A DNA stretch of 64,000 nt. Source: Marthasterias glacialis. Its lineage: Eukaryota; Echinodermata; Asteroidea; Forcipulatida; Asteriidae. Location of the stretch: the NCBI GenBank assembly GCA_911728455.2, contig OU452219.1, positions 5,702,320 through 5,766,319 on the forward strand, in the 5' to 3' direction. The notes under the pieces are model-generated. The model was given only the letters and a program-made list of their open reading frames with translations. It was not told where the DNA came from and searched no databases. The position numbers were made by a program, and so were the translations under genes. This document shows, in pieces, positions 53,101-56,500 of this stretch (its first letter is position 1; each line of letters starts with the position of its first letter).

Positions 53101-53338
53101 ACATTTAAAGATAAATGTACAAATACTGATCATATAATAAATGAACACAGAACATGTCAACATGTATCATGAAATCAGAAAAACAACTAAATGTCTTTGA
53201 AGTTCGTGCACGTACCTTTAAACTACTTGTTATGGTTCTTTCTAAACTAAGTTCGGCTAGATTGTCATCAAGGTCCAGGGTGAGATCGTCTGCCACTCCC
53301 GTACCACTACCACCGCCGGAACGCTCGCCCCAATCCAT
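1976..53338 (-). CDS. PPP4R4: PPP4R4 orthologue, protein phosphatase 4 regulatory subunit 4 (22 coding exons found)
   Basis: PPP4R4 is a HEAT-repeat scaffold that binds the protein phosphatase 4 catalytic subunit, mainly in the cytoplasm. I assembled exons on the minus strand by matching translated pieces to the human protein from memory. Coordinates in transcript order: 53338-53216, 52310-52237, 46550-46448, 44397-44250, 38008-37935, 33153-33047, 29840-29733, 27834-27713, 22706-22584, 19551-19451, 16256-16179, 14646-14527, 13910-13833, 12804-12724, 8671-8489, 7257-7152, 6354-6207, 5691-5547, 5160-5119, 4558-4345, 3312-3202, 2141-1976. All introns are GT-AG and all phases join, giving 2555 nt, or 851 codons plus 2 nt. 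Residues 1-~690 are HEAT-like helical repeats. Next comes an acidic/coiled stretch (DQKKEEDEQLLLEMERR), then a Ser/Thr/Lys-rich low-complexity tail. The start is chosen for its Kozak context (A at -3, G at +4); an in-frame stop lies just upstream of a second possible ATG at 53359. The last few residues are unresolved. Confidence 0.93.
2347..2420 (-). mobile_element. SINE tail fragment
   Basis: GCGTTTATATTGTGCTTTTT followed by CAAAGCATTGCACAAT resembles the tail of the 27958 SINE. No head is visible. In intron 21. Confidence 0.4.
2922..3150. mobile_element. MITE of the 19713 family
   Basis: Starts ACCCTCCTACAC and ends CAGCAGGAGGGTTAG, with GACCATTCAACTGC near the left. It shares TCTATCATTCAAAACCAAAG and TGAATGGTCAGACAG with 20399-20571. 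In intron 21. Confidence 0.65.
3202..3312 (-). CDS. PPP4R4: PPP4R4 coding exon 21, poly-Ser tail
   Basis: Starts SGAKSSKTGSATGRRVTP, then has eight serines in a row, then NTSVYSALNK. The serine run is coded mainly by TCA/TCG repeats. Acceptor TCAACAG and donor GTAGGT fit the phases of exons 20 and 22. Assignment rests on splice-site phase and composition, not on alignment. Confidence 0.75.
3982..4235. mobile_element. Two tandem family B MITEs
   Basis: About 3982-4116 and 4117-4235 are each imperfect palindromes with GGGCCAAATTTC / CATGAAATTG and CCCCATTTCATGAAG / CATGGAATGGGGCC ends. The inner TTACAGCGC-type stem resembles 88-209. The pair ends 110 bases from PPP4R4 exon 20. Confidence 0.7.
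4345..4558 (-). CDS. PPP4R4: PPP4R4 coding exon 20, coiled-coil region
   Basis: Encodes SSKHHQEDDLLDQKKEEDEQ then LLLEMERRDHEEAD, matching the human block around EKDLLDQEKEREELLLLEME. It then runs into a Lys/Ser/Thr/Ala-rich stretch (KAPGSAKAGDKRKESKTGTT). Acceptor TTCAACAG, donor GTAAGG, phase 1. The second half has no clear equivalent in human and looks disordered. Confidence 0.9.
5119..5160 (-). CDS. PPP4R4: PPP4R4 coding exon 19 (42 nt)
   Basis: A micro-exon encoding AVFELDRIKMTVGV, matching human TVLELDRMEMSMDAF. Acceptor ATTTCAG, donor GTAAGT, phase 0. The match and both splice sites make it reliable despite its size. Confidence 0.87.
5290..5402 (+). mobile_element. tRNA-like SINE head
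   Basis: GCTCGGTGGTCTTGTGGTGA followed by GGGGTTCGAATCCAATC has A-box and B-box spacing of a tRNA. The body is short (GGTGAAAAGCACTGAG). In intron 18, which it mostly fills. Confidence 0.6.
5547..5691 (-). CDS. PPP4R4: PPP4R4 coding exon 18
   Basis: Encodes LKFCSLLPSLKSQFKLPKDL, QLLQQLETLVRRLLSTENDQ and DVVTAVRR. Human has MKLCYLLPKVKSTLKIPADK and LLQQLEMCVRKLLCQEKDKD. Acceptor CTTCCTCAG, donor GTAGGT, phase 0. Confidence 0.94.
6207..6354 (-). CDS. PPP4R4: PPP4R4 coding exon 17
   Basis: Encodes CCHSRNHRYRKLFIDICHYS, then LELFSKNFFKENLYNSVIQL, then AQDPVPNVR. Human has RLRFLDTCEFIIEIFSKSFF and ELTHDPVANVR. Acceptor GCGTTCAG, donor GTGAGA, phase 2. Confidence 0.92.
6640..6965. mobile_element. 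Fragment of the 60893-type element
   Basis: GTGAAATTCAAAGCCTGGAA and CAATGGAGGTAAGTCCGAGT match 60950 and 61150 in the same order. No clear ends. In intron 16. Confidence 0.6.
7152..7257 (-). CDS. PPP4R4: PPP4R4 coding exon 16
   Basis: Encodes RVLPVQLAAAHTLCVFMRYN then RRLEQRQDICGRLIE. Human has NVLPVQKAASRTLCIFLRYN then RKQEQRHEVIQKLIE. Acceptor TTCACCAG, donor GTGAGA, phase 1. Confidence 0.96.
7430..7575. repeat. Interspersed repeat shared with 13076-13190
   Basis: CTCCCTTTGGTGACTGCTTT then ACTTCTTT.CAAGAA..TTT..AAGGCTCAAGGA is common to both places, in introns 15 and 13. The family is unknown. The open frame through 7330-7584 is not supported as a gene. Confidence 0.6.
8489..8671 (-). 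CDS. PPP4R4: PPP4R4 coding exon 15
   Basis: The longest internal coding exon but one. It includes LVDLIPALISAETAAASSRN, WRLHRDILDKYSCLPRCLTS and DQIYNKMVPMFFKHITAH. Human has LPDLIPALTAAEQRAAASLK and HEKLLQKYACLPHVISSDQI. The acceptor follows a (CT)n tract; donor GTATGT, phase 0. Confidence 0.95.
8672..12723. other. Intron 14
   Basis: 4 kb. It holds a (CT)n tract next to exon 15, the C/A repeat at 9289, a 12-G run at 11427-11438 and a CATGAACAAGCTGCTTGG/CGGTGTATGGG repeat piece at 11698-11815. Nothing else recognised. Confidence 0.5.
9289..9360. repeat. Poly-C/poly-A simple repeat
   Basis: A C run then about 24 A, then A-rich sequence. Could be the tail of a lost retroelement; none is recognised beside it. 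Confidence 0.7.
12724..12804 (-). CDS. PPP4R4: PPP4R4 coding exon 14
   Basis: Encodes VIQGIITHLPETLDTFAKGG then NVVTESK, aligned to human VLDALIDHLPEILELMSTGG. The acceptor is CCTCCAG. A second AG 9 nt downstream would drop three residues (VIQ); the alignment favours the longer form. Donor GTAAAC, phase 0. Confidence 0.88.
13076..13290. repeat. Interspersed repeat, second copy with extension
   Basis: The first part matches 7434. The later part (GGCATTTTGGTACAAGCTGC) resembles 49559-49640. In intron 13; the rest of that intron shows nothing. Confidence 0.5.
13833..13910 (-). CDS. PPP4R4: PPP4R4 coding exon 13
   Basis: Encodes VAKMLGSNVLTIQGELISLL then KDDLLE. Human has VSKLLNSGVYLIHKELITLL then QDESLE. 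Acceptor GTTTCAG, donor GTAAAA, phase 0. Confidence 0.94.
14527..14646 (-). CDS. PPP4R4: PPP4R4 coding exon 12
   Basis: Encodes CMVLFAGPRNFKMELHGTFA then CLCDDPNKCVRVTMANGFHE. Human has MIVFVDPKNFHMELYSTFFC and VRYTIAICFYEV. Acceptor CCAACAG, donor GTGGGT, phase 0. Confidence 0.94.
14722..14960 (+). mobile_element. tRNA-derived SINE, same family as 15060 and 27275
   Basis: Opens with GGTTGGCTCAGTGG (A-box region) and CGAACCCCGG, then GCCTTGCATGTGGATT and a body ending TTTGGTTTCATTACCAG. It inserts only about 75 bases upstream (in gene orientation) of PPP4R4 exon 12. Confidence 0.75.
15060..15457 (-). repeat. tRNA-derived SINE with a 200-bp internal duplication
   Basis: The minus strand shows a B-box-like GGTTCGAATCCCG and a body (GGGTTTTCCTCAGTTGGAG) shared with the copies at 14722 and 27275. 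Bases 15111-15257 and 15311-15457 look identical over 147 bp at an offset of 200, so a segment of the SINE was duplicated in tandem recently. Confidence 0.85.
15910..16045. mobile_element. Partial family A-related MITE
   Basis: GCAGCTGCTTGGTGCAAACT, then AACAGGGAACCAGTCACTAA and CTGGTTGGTTACCAGTTGG. No clean ends. Confidence 0.5.
16179..16256 (-). CDS. PPP4R4: PPP4R4 coding exon 11
   Basis: Encodes SPPILNLYREEDRHMECRRH then CAFNFP. Human has PPQILEQEKKYISVRKNCAYNFP. Acceptor GTTACAG, donor GTAAGC, phase 0 at both ends. It lies in a frame with no long open reading, so ORF length alone would miss it. Confidence 0.88.
16350..16471 (-). mobile_element. tRNA-derived SINE (TAGCTCAGTTGGTAGA head)
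   Basis: The minus strand reads TAGCTCAGTTGGTAGATCAC and AGTTCAAACCCC, then TTCACCCCAAACTG. Head and post-tRNA body match the copy at 63759. About 95 bases from exon 11. Confidence 0.72.
16475..18250. other. Intron 10, proximal part
   Basis: Apart from the hairpin at 17690-17795 I see no feature. Confidence 0.4.
17690..17795. repeat. GC-rich inverted repeat (hairpin)
   Basis: CACCACAGCAATGGCTGCCG and CGGCGGCCATAGCTGCGGTG are inverted copies about 35 bases apart. Flanking CATGAACGGGCTGCTTGGAT recurs at 11708, so this is probably part of a transposon. Confidence 0.6.
18255..18635. repeat. ~75-bp minisatellite with internal poly-G, 5 units
   Basis: Units share AAATTGATCTTCATTTTGGT, ACTGCAAAGTTAGTGGCGGT and GAATGGGG. 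Each unit carries a G run that grows from interrupted to 12-13 G and shrinks again (18445-18456, 18521-18533). The reverse strand stays open through the array only because of its repetitive nature. In intron 10. Confidence 0.93.
19451..19551 (-). CDS. PPP4R4: PPP4R4 coding exon 10
   Basis: Encodes NLTEDQKIWFLNFYCKLCVI then GLAPEKTRVNDRQ, equivalent to human FTPDQHLRFLEFYKKLCTLG. Acceptor TTCACAG, donor GTGAGT, phase 0. Confidence 0.92.
19713..20571. mobile_element. Terminal-inverted-repeat element with a nested insertion
   Basis: Left TTAACCTTCCTACTG (19713-19727) pairs with right CAGTAAGAAGGTTAA (20557-20571), with one mismatch. The inner motif CTATCATTCAAAACCA.AGTGGATG appears twice (about 20399 and 20516), so the right part is a tandem duplication. 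A second transposon (19962-20287) sits inside. Confidence 0.72.
19962..20287. mobile_element. Nested hAT-like MITE
   Basis: Left AAGTGTTCTCCCCAGGATTT and right (minus strand) CAGGGTTCTCCCCATGCC are inverted ends of a type common in hAT elements. The interior has short repeats of GCGTATC.GC. Inserted into the 19713-20571 element, so it is the younger of the two. Confidence 0.6.
20575..21826. other. Intron 9, middle
   Basis: No gene or repeat recognised. Confidence 0.4.
21827..22187. mobile_element. MITE with AGCCCCAGCTCAACGTTGG ends
   Basis: AGCCCCAGCTCAACGTTGG (21827-21845) pairs with CCAATGTTGAGCTGGGGCT (22168-22186), with one mismatch. The element contains a perfect 27-bp palindrome at 21997-22023. 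Confidence 0.82.
22190..22453. mobile_element. MITE with ~33-bp inverted repeats (AGAACTAGAGGGG core)
   Basis: AGAACTAGAGGGG (22212-22224) and CCCCTCTAGTTCT (22420-22432) are perfect inverted copies, and weaker pairing (AGAGTTA..TAT) extends outward another ~20 bp on both sides. It directly abuts the 21827-22187 element. Intron 9, about 130 bases from exon 9. Confidence 0.78.
22584..22706 (-). CDS. PPP4R4: PPP4R4 coding exon 9
   Basis: Encodes TCTQTIIPLVCKFCENAMRS then EDSTLPAVARQFGRLCHGLS. Human has RSQTILPLVKSFCEKSFKAD and FHLGKLCHGLYG. The acceptor is TTTCCAG; the donor GTAGAA is weak compared with the others. Ends in phase 1. Confidence 0.9.
22707..23997. other. Intron 8, part next to exon 9
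   Basis: AT-rich, with homopolymers. No gene or clear repeat. Confidence 0.4.
23998..24070 (+). mobile_element. End fragment of the 38433-type hAT-like element
   Basis: CCAGGGCTCAAAAATACCCA followed by CCACAGGCGAGAGTCTGGTA and ATTTAAGCATCAGGCCAGTG parallels the left terminus at 38433. No matching second end nearby. Confidence 0.55.
24081..24248. mobile_element. Diverged family A-related MITE
   Basis: GGGCCCAAGTTCAGAAAGCT at the left; interior GCTGGTAACATGTTTCTGCT as in 28676-28905. The right end is degraded. In intron 8. Confidence 0.6.
25030..25690. repeat. 41-bp minisatellite, about 15 units
   Basis: The unit contains TATCATGATACGTG, CCACCTCGCTTATAAGC and TACAGTGGC. It repeats with an exact 41-bp period from about 25160 to 25690. 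The first part is diverged and includes an inverted copy of the CACCTCGCTTACA motif (25030-25043 against 25096-25109). In 25370-25560, two variants (GTCCGCCTCGC..ACGATGG and GACCACCTCAC..ACAATGG) alternate, giving an 82-bp higher-order unit. In intron 8 of PPP4R4. Confidence 0.95.
25985..26070. repeat. (TTG)n, poly-T and poly-G simple repeat
   Basis: TGTTGTTGTTGTTG, then T-rich and a G run. It interrupts a family A MITE. Long open frames here (poly-Val/Phe or poly-Thr/Lys) are artefacts. Confidence 0.9.
26088..26203. mobile_element. Palindromic MITE family A, half copy
   Basis: The right half only: CATTTGTGACTGGTATCCTG through AGAAATTGGGCCC. The left side runs into a T/G-rich simple repeat (25990-26070). 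Confidence 0.7.
26560..26760. other. GC-richer palindromic patch with an RFX-like site
   Basis: GTTGCTTAGCAACC (about 26584-26600) is a near-palindromic X-box-like sequence. CACCACGGCCTC is repeated in tandem at about 26670-26700. GTGGTGTGTACACAG and CTGTGCACACCAC are inverted across it. Probably another transposon. Confidence 0.4.
27275..27495 (+). mobile_element. tRNA-derived SINE copy
   Basis: Contains GGCTGGCTTGTTGG, GGTTCGAATCCCGG and GCCTTGCATATGGATTCGG, and ends CTTGGTTTCATTACCAG. The ending is shared with the 14722 copy and the body with 15060. Confidence 0.78.
27713..27834 (-). CDS. PPP4R4: PPP4R4 coding exon 8
   Basis: Encodes LEPTKSAILPELVELSNDEE then SCVRLAALETIVSLLSLLDD, a typical HEAT unit. 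Human has TKSVVLPELIELSRDEGSSV. Acceptor TTCAAAG, donor GTGAGT, phase 1. Confidence 0.94.
27958..28195 (-). mobile_element. tRNA-derived SINE, related to 660-912
   Basis: The plus strand shows AATAAGTGTACTGGGTTCC, GGTCAAGTGTCTTGCTGAAG and CGACCGCTCAGCC at the head end. The far end (TTTATATAGCACCTTGTAAG) resembles 2347-2415, a third partial copy. Confidence 0.65.
28500..28905. mobile_element. Two tandem diverged family A-related elements
   Basis: 28500-28680 and 28676-28905 share CTGCTAAGC, AACAGGGAACCAGTCAC and CTGGTAATCTGTT with the copies at 24081 and 15905. GGGCCC sits at their join. In intron 7. Confidence 0.65.
29288..29685. mobile_element. MITE with GGGGGCACATTGCCTTCA ends
   Basis: Left GGGGGCACATTGCCTTCA pairs with right TGAAGGCAACGTGTCCC. 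About 400 bp, A-rich interior, noncoding. It ends about 48 bases from PPP4R4 exon 7. Confidence 0.7.
29733..29840 (-). CDS. PPP4R4: PPP4R4 coding exon 7
   Basis: Encodes IKRDILPLVQSLCQNVDYEV then RSCMCRQLDSVARGL. This is among the most conserved blocks; human has IKREILPLVKSLCQDVEYEV then RSCMCRQLENIAQGI. Acceptor ACCACAG, donor GTGAGT, phase 2. Confidence 0.96.
30093..30552. mobile_element. MITE with 17-bp terminal inverted repeats
   Basis: Left ATTAAAGGTCCCATGAA and right TTCATGGGCCCTTTAAT differ at one position. The outermost TTAA-like bases suggest a TTAA or TA target. Length 460 bp, no coding capacity. In intron 6. Confidence 0.82.
30578..30596. repeat. 19-base poly-G tract
   Basis: An uninterrupted run of 19 G in intron 6, just outside the 30093-30552 MITE. 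Confidence 0.95.
31640..31975 (-). mobile_element. LINE 3' end with reverse transcriptase C-terminus (CR1/jockey-type)
   Basis: The minus-strand ORF contains RTKSYSSSFFPRTASLWNYL then PGVCFPSSYDLESFKRNINS. This is the typical C-terminal signature of non-LTR reverse transcriptase ORFs (SFFPRTxxLWNxLP..FPxxYDLxxFK). It is followed by a 3' UTR with GTGGCTTTGAGCCTTG and a short A-rich tail. The element is 5' truncated. In intron 6. Confidence 0.8.
32465..32605 (-). other. Unassigned structured-looking sequence
   Basis: The minus strand reads CTTCCCAGGCCTGGCCGGGT, AGCTTCAAACCATGGGTCTG and CTTGGGAGACCGGACGCTAC. It is more GC-rich than its surroundings and recalls small-RNA or SINE heads, but it matches no RNA I know. 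In intron 6. Confidence 0.25.
32741..32759. repeat. 19-base poly-G tract
   Basis: A second uninterrupted 19-G run in the same intron. Confidence 0.95.
33047..33153 (-). CDS. PPP4R4: PPP4R4 coding exon 6
   Basis: Encodes VLTVAVEKGQLSQSVQSRLA then SCRILGKVATRCDSF, matching human LSQTVQSRLVSCKILGKLTN. Acceptor TTGACAG, donor GTGAGT, ends in phase 2. Confidence 0.93.
33508..33849. mobile_element. Two tandem copies of a GGCCTGAT..ATCAGGCC element
   Basis: 33508-33665 and 33681-33849 both carry AAAGGGCAC.TCTATGAG, TTTCTACTGGA..ATTTCAAGG and GCACCAAGGCAATGACC-type blocks, ending TATCAGGCC. Short inverted ends. In intron 5. Confidence 0.8.
34772..34955. mobile_element. Palindromic MITE family A (GGGCCCAATTTCATAGAGCTGCTTAAGC)
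   Basis: Left GGGACCAATTTCATAGGGCT and right (minus strand) GGGCCCAATTCATAGAGCTG. The interior has GCTTACCATAATAAGGTTAC and GTGACTGGTATCCTGCT, shared with the copies at 49157, 58827 and 26088. In intron 5. Confidence 0.88.
35659..35915. repeat. Irregular tandem repeat, 4 units
   Basis: GGAAACCAAATGCATGACTG, with small changes, recurs at about 35664, 35717, 35814 and 35897 (spacing 53-97). The minus strand stays open (MHLVSK..) across the units, probably by chance. In intron 5. Confidence 0.75.
36180..36415. mobile_element. Palindromic element with CGGTGTATGGG ends
   Basis: TTACCCATACACTGAACCGC at the left, GCCTAACACACACCGGTGTATGGGT-type sequence at the right. ACTTTCCCCGAGTCCTGTG and CAGAACTCGGGAAAGT form an inner inverted pair around a tRNA-like GGGCGGGATTCCAACCC. 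Pieces of the right end also occur at 11736, 16065 and (inverted) 27100. Confidence 0.55.
37935..38008 (-). CDS. PPP4R4: PPP4R4 coding exon 5
   Basis: Encodes VSEAWLEVLLQVISFLPKDI then LKRD, equivalent to human VSNAWLETLLSVIEVLPKET. The joined codon with exon 4 is GAT. Donor GTAAGT, phase 0. Confidence 0.92.
38433..39679. mobile_element. hAT-like DNA transposon, non-autonomous, 1.25 kb
   Basis: The left end CAGGGCTCGAAATTGACACT and the right end (minus strand) CAGAAGGGCTTGAAATACCC start terminal inverted repeats of roughly 50 bp, both reaching CCAGTA.TTTTAGC. The CAGGG start and sequence style fit hAT elements. Internal ORFs are short and unrecognised, and no transposase signature is seen. 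In intron 4. Confidence 0.75.
40295..40432. mobile_element. Palindromic MITE family C with paired CTCF-like cores
   Basis: Ends GAGACTTT / AAAGTCTC. Long arms AGGTGGCAGCAGACTTACCA (left) and CTGCTGCCACCTAGC (right, inverted). GCGCATGCGC lies at the centre. 138 bp. In intron 4. Confidence 0.85.
40478..40652. mobile_element. MITE with a CRE-like TGACGTCA in each end
   Basis: ACCCCTACACTGACGTCAC at the left and GTGACGTCAGGTGAATTGGG at the right are inverted, with full TGACGTCA at 40488-40495 and 40632-40639. It starts 45 bases after the family C element. Confidence 0.65.
41240..41545 (+). mobile_element. LINE reverse transcriptase C-terminal fragment, decayed
   Basis: The plus strand reads RNRSFSPSGPSL, stop, NSLPIKLRKKISSLTFKTEL, KISLF, like the common ending drSFSvaGPxLWNSLPxxLR..tFKtxLKtyLF. 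One W is a stop, so the fragment is dead. 5' truncated. In intron 4. Confidence 0.65.
41560..44249. other. Intron 4, part next to exon 4
   Basis: 2.7 kb without a recognised gene. Open frames on both strands around 42440-43200 have no recognisable motif. Confidence 0.4.
44250..44397 (-). CDS. PPP4R4: PPP4R4 coding exon 4
   Basis: Begins EVLHLANCDLQDAATKVFV and ends QTILTNVDNRDP plus one base. It corresponds to human EALHVAGVEMQLTAAMSFLT through LHLEHRDTG. Donor GTCAGT. The acceptor TACGTAG sits about 18 nt after a C-run that serves as polypyrimidine tract. Confidence 0.9.
45962..46071. mobile_element. Palindromic MITE with CTAGTCCTA repeats
   Basis: TAGATTTCACAAACTAGTCC at the left and CTTTGTGAAATCCACA at the right, with several direct and inverted copies of ACTAGTCCTA between. 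About 110 bp. In intron 3. Confidence 0.82.
46085..46313. mobile_element. Truncated copy of the 60893-type element
   Basis: TTTTTGCAACTGACGGTGCA, AATAAAGAGAATCTTTGTTC and TCAAGTCAAGGTTTCTTTGT match, and it ends CAACTGGTTAA. In intron 3. Confidence 0.75.
46448..46550 (-). CDS. PPP4R4: PPP4R4 coding exon 3
   Basis: Encodes SGQEVQRISVIKNLPQLLTD followed by HNNDAMRRVVPKIR, matching human SAGQDVQGTSVIANLP and TLRRVLPKVR. Acceptor CGTTGCAG, donor GTAAGT, phase 0 at the end. Confidence 0.93.
46551..48675. other. Intron 2, part next to exon 3
   Basis: AT-rich. Two diverged copies of ACACAAGATCTATCCAGA.GGAAAA..TTCTGGGAAT-type sequence lie at about 47025 and 47125. Nothing else seen. Confidence 0.4.
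48676..48985. mobile_element. Possible diverged DNA element with GGGCTTTCACAC ends
   Basis: AAGCCCAGGGCTTTCACACT at the left and GGTGAAAAGGGCTTG at the right, with CCCAGGAAATTCC and GGAAATTCCCGGG inside. The ends pair imperfectly. In intron 2. Confidence 0.4.
49157..49349. mobile_element. Palindromic MITE family A, best-preserved copy
   Basis: Perfect ends: GGGCCCAATTTCATAGAGCT on the left, and the same sequence on the minus strand at the right. 193 bp. In intron 2. Confidence 0.92.
49370..49500 (-). mobile_element. Reverse, truncated copy of the 33508 family
   Basis: The minus strand repeats GGGGCACCAAGGCAATGACC and the GAAGTATCAGGCC ending. It follows the family A MITE at 49157-49349 after 20 bases. 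Confidence 0.75.
50122..50338 (+). repeat. 33508-family copy with internal 21-bp tandem repeats
   Basis: GGGCCTGATGCCTCGTTCTT at the left, then four units of GGGGCA(C/T).A(A/G)GGCAATGGCCT at 50220-50300. The short array was generated inside the transposon. Confidence 0.8.
50340..52032. other. Intron 2, middle, no feature
   Basis: No gene or repeat recognised in 1.7 kb. Confidence 0.4.
52033..52192 (+). mobile_element. 33508-family copy
   Basis: AGGCCTCATAATTC at the left, GTAAAGGGCACCTCAGTGAG inside, GTGAAGTATCAG at the right. It lies 45 bases from exon 2. Confidence 0.7.
52237..52310 (-). CDS. PPP4R4: PPP4R4 coding exon 2
   Basis: Encodes SAEEIERLTVDERLNDIERA then VYLL, close to human TPEEIERLTVDEDLSDIERA. 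Acceptor ATAACAG, donor GTGAGT. Ends in phase 2, with AG joined to the first T of exon 3 to give Ser. Confidence 0.93.
52528..52600. repeat. Short degenerate tandem repeats
   Basis: AGTATCAGTATCACTATCAC and CTGTAGACACTGTACTGTAG. Local slippage repeats in intron 1; the rest of that intron is plain. Confidence 0.7.
53216..53338 (-). CDS. PPP4R4: PPP4R4 coding exon 1 (start codon)
   Basis: The exon encodes 41 residues, beginning MDWGERSGG and ending ERTITSSLK, followed by donor GTACGT; phase 0. The end resembles the human N-terminal ERPVRRSLK stretch. The first 25 residues are Gly/Asp-rich and not conserved. An in-frame ATG at 53359 would add MIIVSRT, and a TAG lies two codons before that, so the exon is 5' complete. 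Confidence 0.88.
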
Positions 53339-53532
53339 CGTTCTTGAAACTATTATCATCGCCTACCCATCAAACTGTCAAGAAGATTCTTGCTCATAAG
53401 CCATTGTTCTCCTAAATAAAAATTGTAAACCCACAAAATATCCCTCCAAGTTATTCCTCAGCATGTAGAGCTACTGCCAACAGGAGAAAATTCGGTGAAA
53501 ATTCCGTCGTGTGGATACAACACTCGGCGGCT

Positions 53533-53543
53533 CGCCGCCATTT
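53533..53543 (-). promoter_or_regulatory. YY1-like site in the likely PPP4R4 promoter/5' UTR
   Basis: The minus strand reads AAATGGCGGCG, matching the YY1 consensus AANATGGCGGC. It lies about 200 bases upstream of the PPP4R4 start codon and points in the direction of transcription. Such sites are common just downstream of animal start sites; the start site itself is not visible. Confidence 0.5.
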
Positions 53544-56500
53544 CCAGTCCATTAAGTTGACACTGGTACTGTGTACGTATTCATTACAAACGGGAAGCTT
53601 TGCTTGTTGTACACGCTTCGTTGGTTGTGAAACCAGCGATGGCCTGTTGCACACCAACGTTACCGTCGAGATGCTGCAGTGTCCAGAAGGAAGGGCACCC
53701 TCTCTTGACAATAATAATGTTGCCAACACCACATCAATGAAGATTCTTTTAAGGCAGCTAGGTTCAAAGCAAAAAAAAAAAAAAAAAAACGCAAGGGAAG
53801 GAGGCGCGTTAAAAAAAAAATAATTATTATTACTTTTATGAGAAAAATATATACTCTTTAACTTAAAAACCTCCGAACCTTTTGTATTGGTCTTTTTTTC
53901 GTTGTTGTTTGGTCTAATTTTCTGTTCTTTCTTTAAAGTCAAAGTGACCAAGTAAGGGCCGCCACCTTGAATTTGCTCAAAATGATTATGCTGGGAATTG
54001 CCAAAAGCAAAAACGAGAAAAGAAGAAGACGATGAAAAAAGCGAATAAAACGACAATATTCAACTCAATTCTTCACTGTTTGAACAGTATTGGAAAAGAG
54101 ATTAACCACTGAGACTGTGGAATTATGAAGGCCGCGTTCCCAATGTTAGGCCTATAGATTATGCCTACGTACCAGGCTCTGTAATACTCAGTAATCATAC
54201 AGACATGGCTAAAATTTTAATAATTATTTTACTCGATTTTCCGGTAATTTTGTTAAGGTAAAAACATCAGATTGAAATTGTGCTGCTTTTTAGAAAATAA
54301 AAATGTAAATCTAGCATGTTAACATAAAGAAAATTTTTGGTAATAATGCCAAATCAGCACATTTTAATTTTCGATTTTAATGACTCACATTTATTTCTTT
54401 TTACTTCATGAAAAGTTTTAAACTACAGCCAAACATCGCATGCAACGAGAATTAATAATGTATATTTGGTTTGCGGTAACCATGTGATTATATCTACTTT
54501 GCTATATACAGTAGATTGTTCTTGTGAGAACTTGTCTTGCTATTATTCTACTACCGCGGAGTAGGTTTCGGAATTCGGGAGACAACTTAGTTCTGAAAAG
54601 AACTGTCCTGCTTTTTTTTAAATAAAAAATCAACTTTAAGCCCAGAAAACTGAAAAGCAGTTAATAATCTTCCAGAAGCTGGTGCTTGTTGGTGAGATGT
54701 CCGATGGACAGCCAAACCGTAGGACACAAACAGGAACAAACATAATACGGATAAAAGAGAGGTTAAACAAACTTGGCAGAAATGACTTTTACTTTGTCCC
54801 GTTTTCTACGACCGCGTCGGCAAGTAGAGAGTAGCAAATCTGGTCTTGTAGCCGTTGTTGCCGTTTTTCCCAGCCGTGTTTGTTGATGATTGTGGCACTG
54901 CCCAAGACCGCCGCTCATTAATTATGTTCCCTACCTATACAGGGTAATGTTGCGTCAAGAAACACACAATGTAGTTTTATCTAATATAATAAGTTATGGA
55001 ATTTCGCTGCTGAGACAATTAATGTAGGTCAACTTTTCAAGTCAGAATTCGTCCTGCATGCTTCGCTCTGATGCGAAAAGCTTGTCCAATTAATAGTGGC
55101 GGGCGAGTGTGTGGGAACCGCGAGAGGGGGCCACTGCAGTGTGGTTGATCATGTCGTAGAACTTCTTGTCGCATCTTCACTACTATCTCTGAACCCTGAG
55201 TAAAAGTCCCCTTGCGGTGTGCCTAGCCTACTTTCAAAATGTCCGCTCATACAGCAATCTGATTGGTCACGCATAAATGACATCACATTGTTTAGGGAGC
55301 CTTTGGCTTATCGCAAAGTAGAGAAAAGAAAATTTTGCAGCCGTTTTTGCCGCGTTTCACAGCCGCTGTTTGTTGAATTAATAGTGTCCACTTCCTTGCC
55401 AAATACTGACCATGTCTAAAACGGACAGGCACTTTTCGGCATCGACACCGGAGCCTACTCAGTGAAAAGTAATTTTGCACAAGACTTGAATGCCAACGAT
55501 TGCTTGATTTTGGCAAGCATCATTTTGAAATGTTTGTTATTGGTTTCATTTGGGCAAGTCAATATAATAAATGAAATTGAAAATCCCGCTGCACTACATT
55601 GAACGCGAGCGTATAATTATATCGATAAGCTCTCTCTGGTCCATCGATACAAATCACTTTGTACATAAAATCATGAACTCTTATTAGACTTGTAACATAA
55701 ACAGTTCTCTTGAAGGCTTGATGACAGCATTGACAACATAAATATTTACTCTGTGCCATTATTATTTTAAATCCACGTTGAATTTCATAAACTGCTGCTC
55801 AGTGCCGACTAAAAAACGGGGTAGGCGCTGCATACAGCAAAATACAGCGCCCTCTCTTGAACAAGTTAACTGGATTTATTTCCTAGACGTCCCTCATCCA
55901 TACCTGACTCCAATTTATCAGGAAACCCGACTATACTAATTTAGTTGGTTACCCTAATCCCAGAGGTATTATCATATTACACACAAGGGTACCAGCCATG
56001 TTTGCCAAAAATACACGATGGCAAAAATGACAGTGGCATGTACATGTACATGTACAATGTACGTGTGTACCGTACCTCCGATTATACAGTACATGTACAT
56101 CTAAGCACACTCTTCTGTCAGCTGCATGCAGTGAGTAGAGCAGCAGTGTATGCATGCATGGTGTACTGTTACAGCCTAGGCAGTTAGTGAATGGTACGGC
56201 CAGCCGAAAGAACTGACTGTGGCACTGTACTCAAACGAGAATGCTATCTTTGAGTTGACTCATGAGTCTTATTCCTTCATTGTAGCATTTGATGGTTTAC
56301 TTTACAGAAAAGTGAGTTTGATTCATTATGATGATTAATTGTTGTGTATTTTTTTAAAAAACCTATCCAACTTAATGTAGCAATATTATAGCAAATTTTT
56401 GTTTTTTTCAAATGTGGTCATACTATACATCAAATTAAAGGTCTTGAATGGAGAAATTCAATGGAGCAAACGCCATTGCCATAAGTGTTTTCGTTTATGA

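Noticed and set aside
53451-54056. 201-codon open frame on the minus strand near the PPP4R4 start
   Set aside because: Composition is low-complexity (Ser/Phe/Asn runs over homopolymers), no known motif, and it overlaps the PPP4R4 promoter region.
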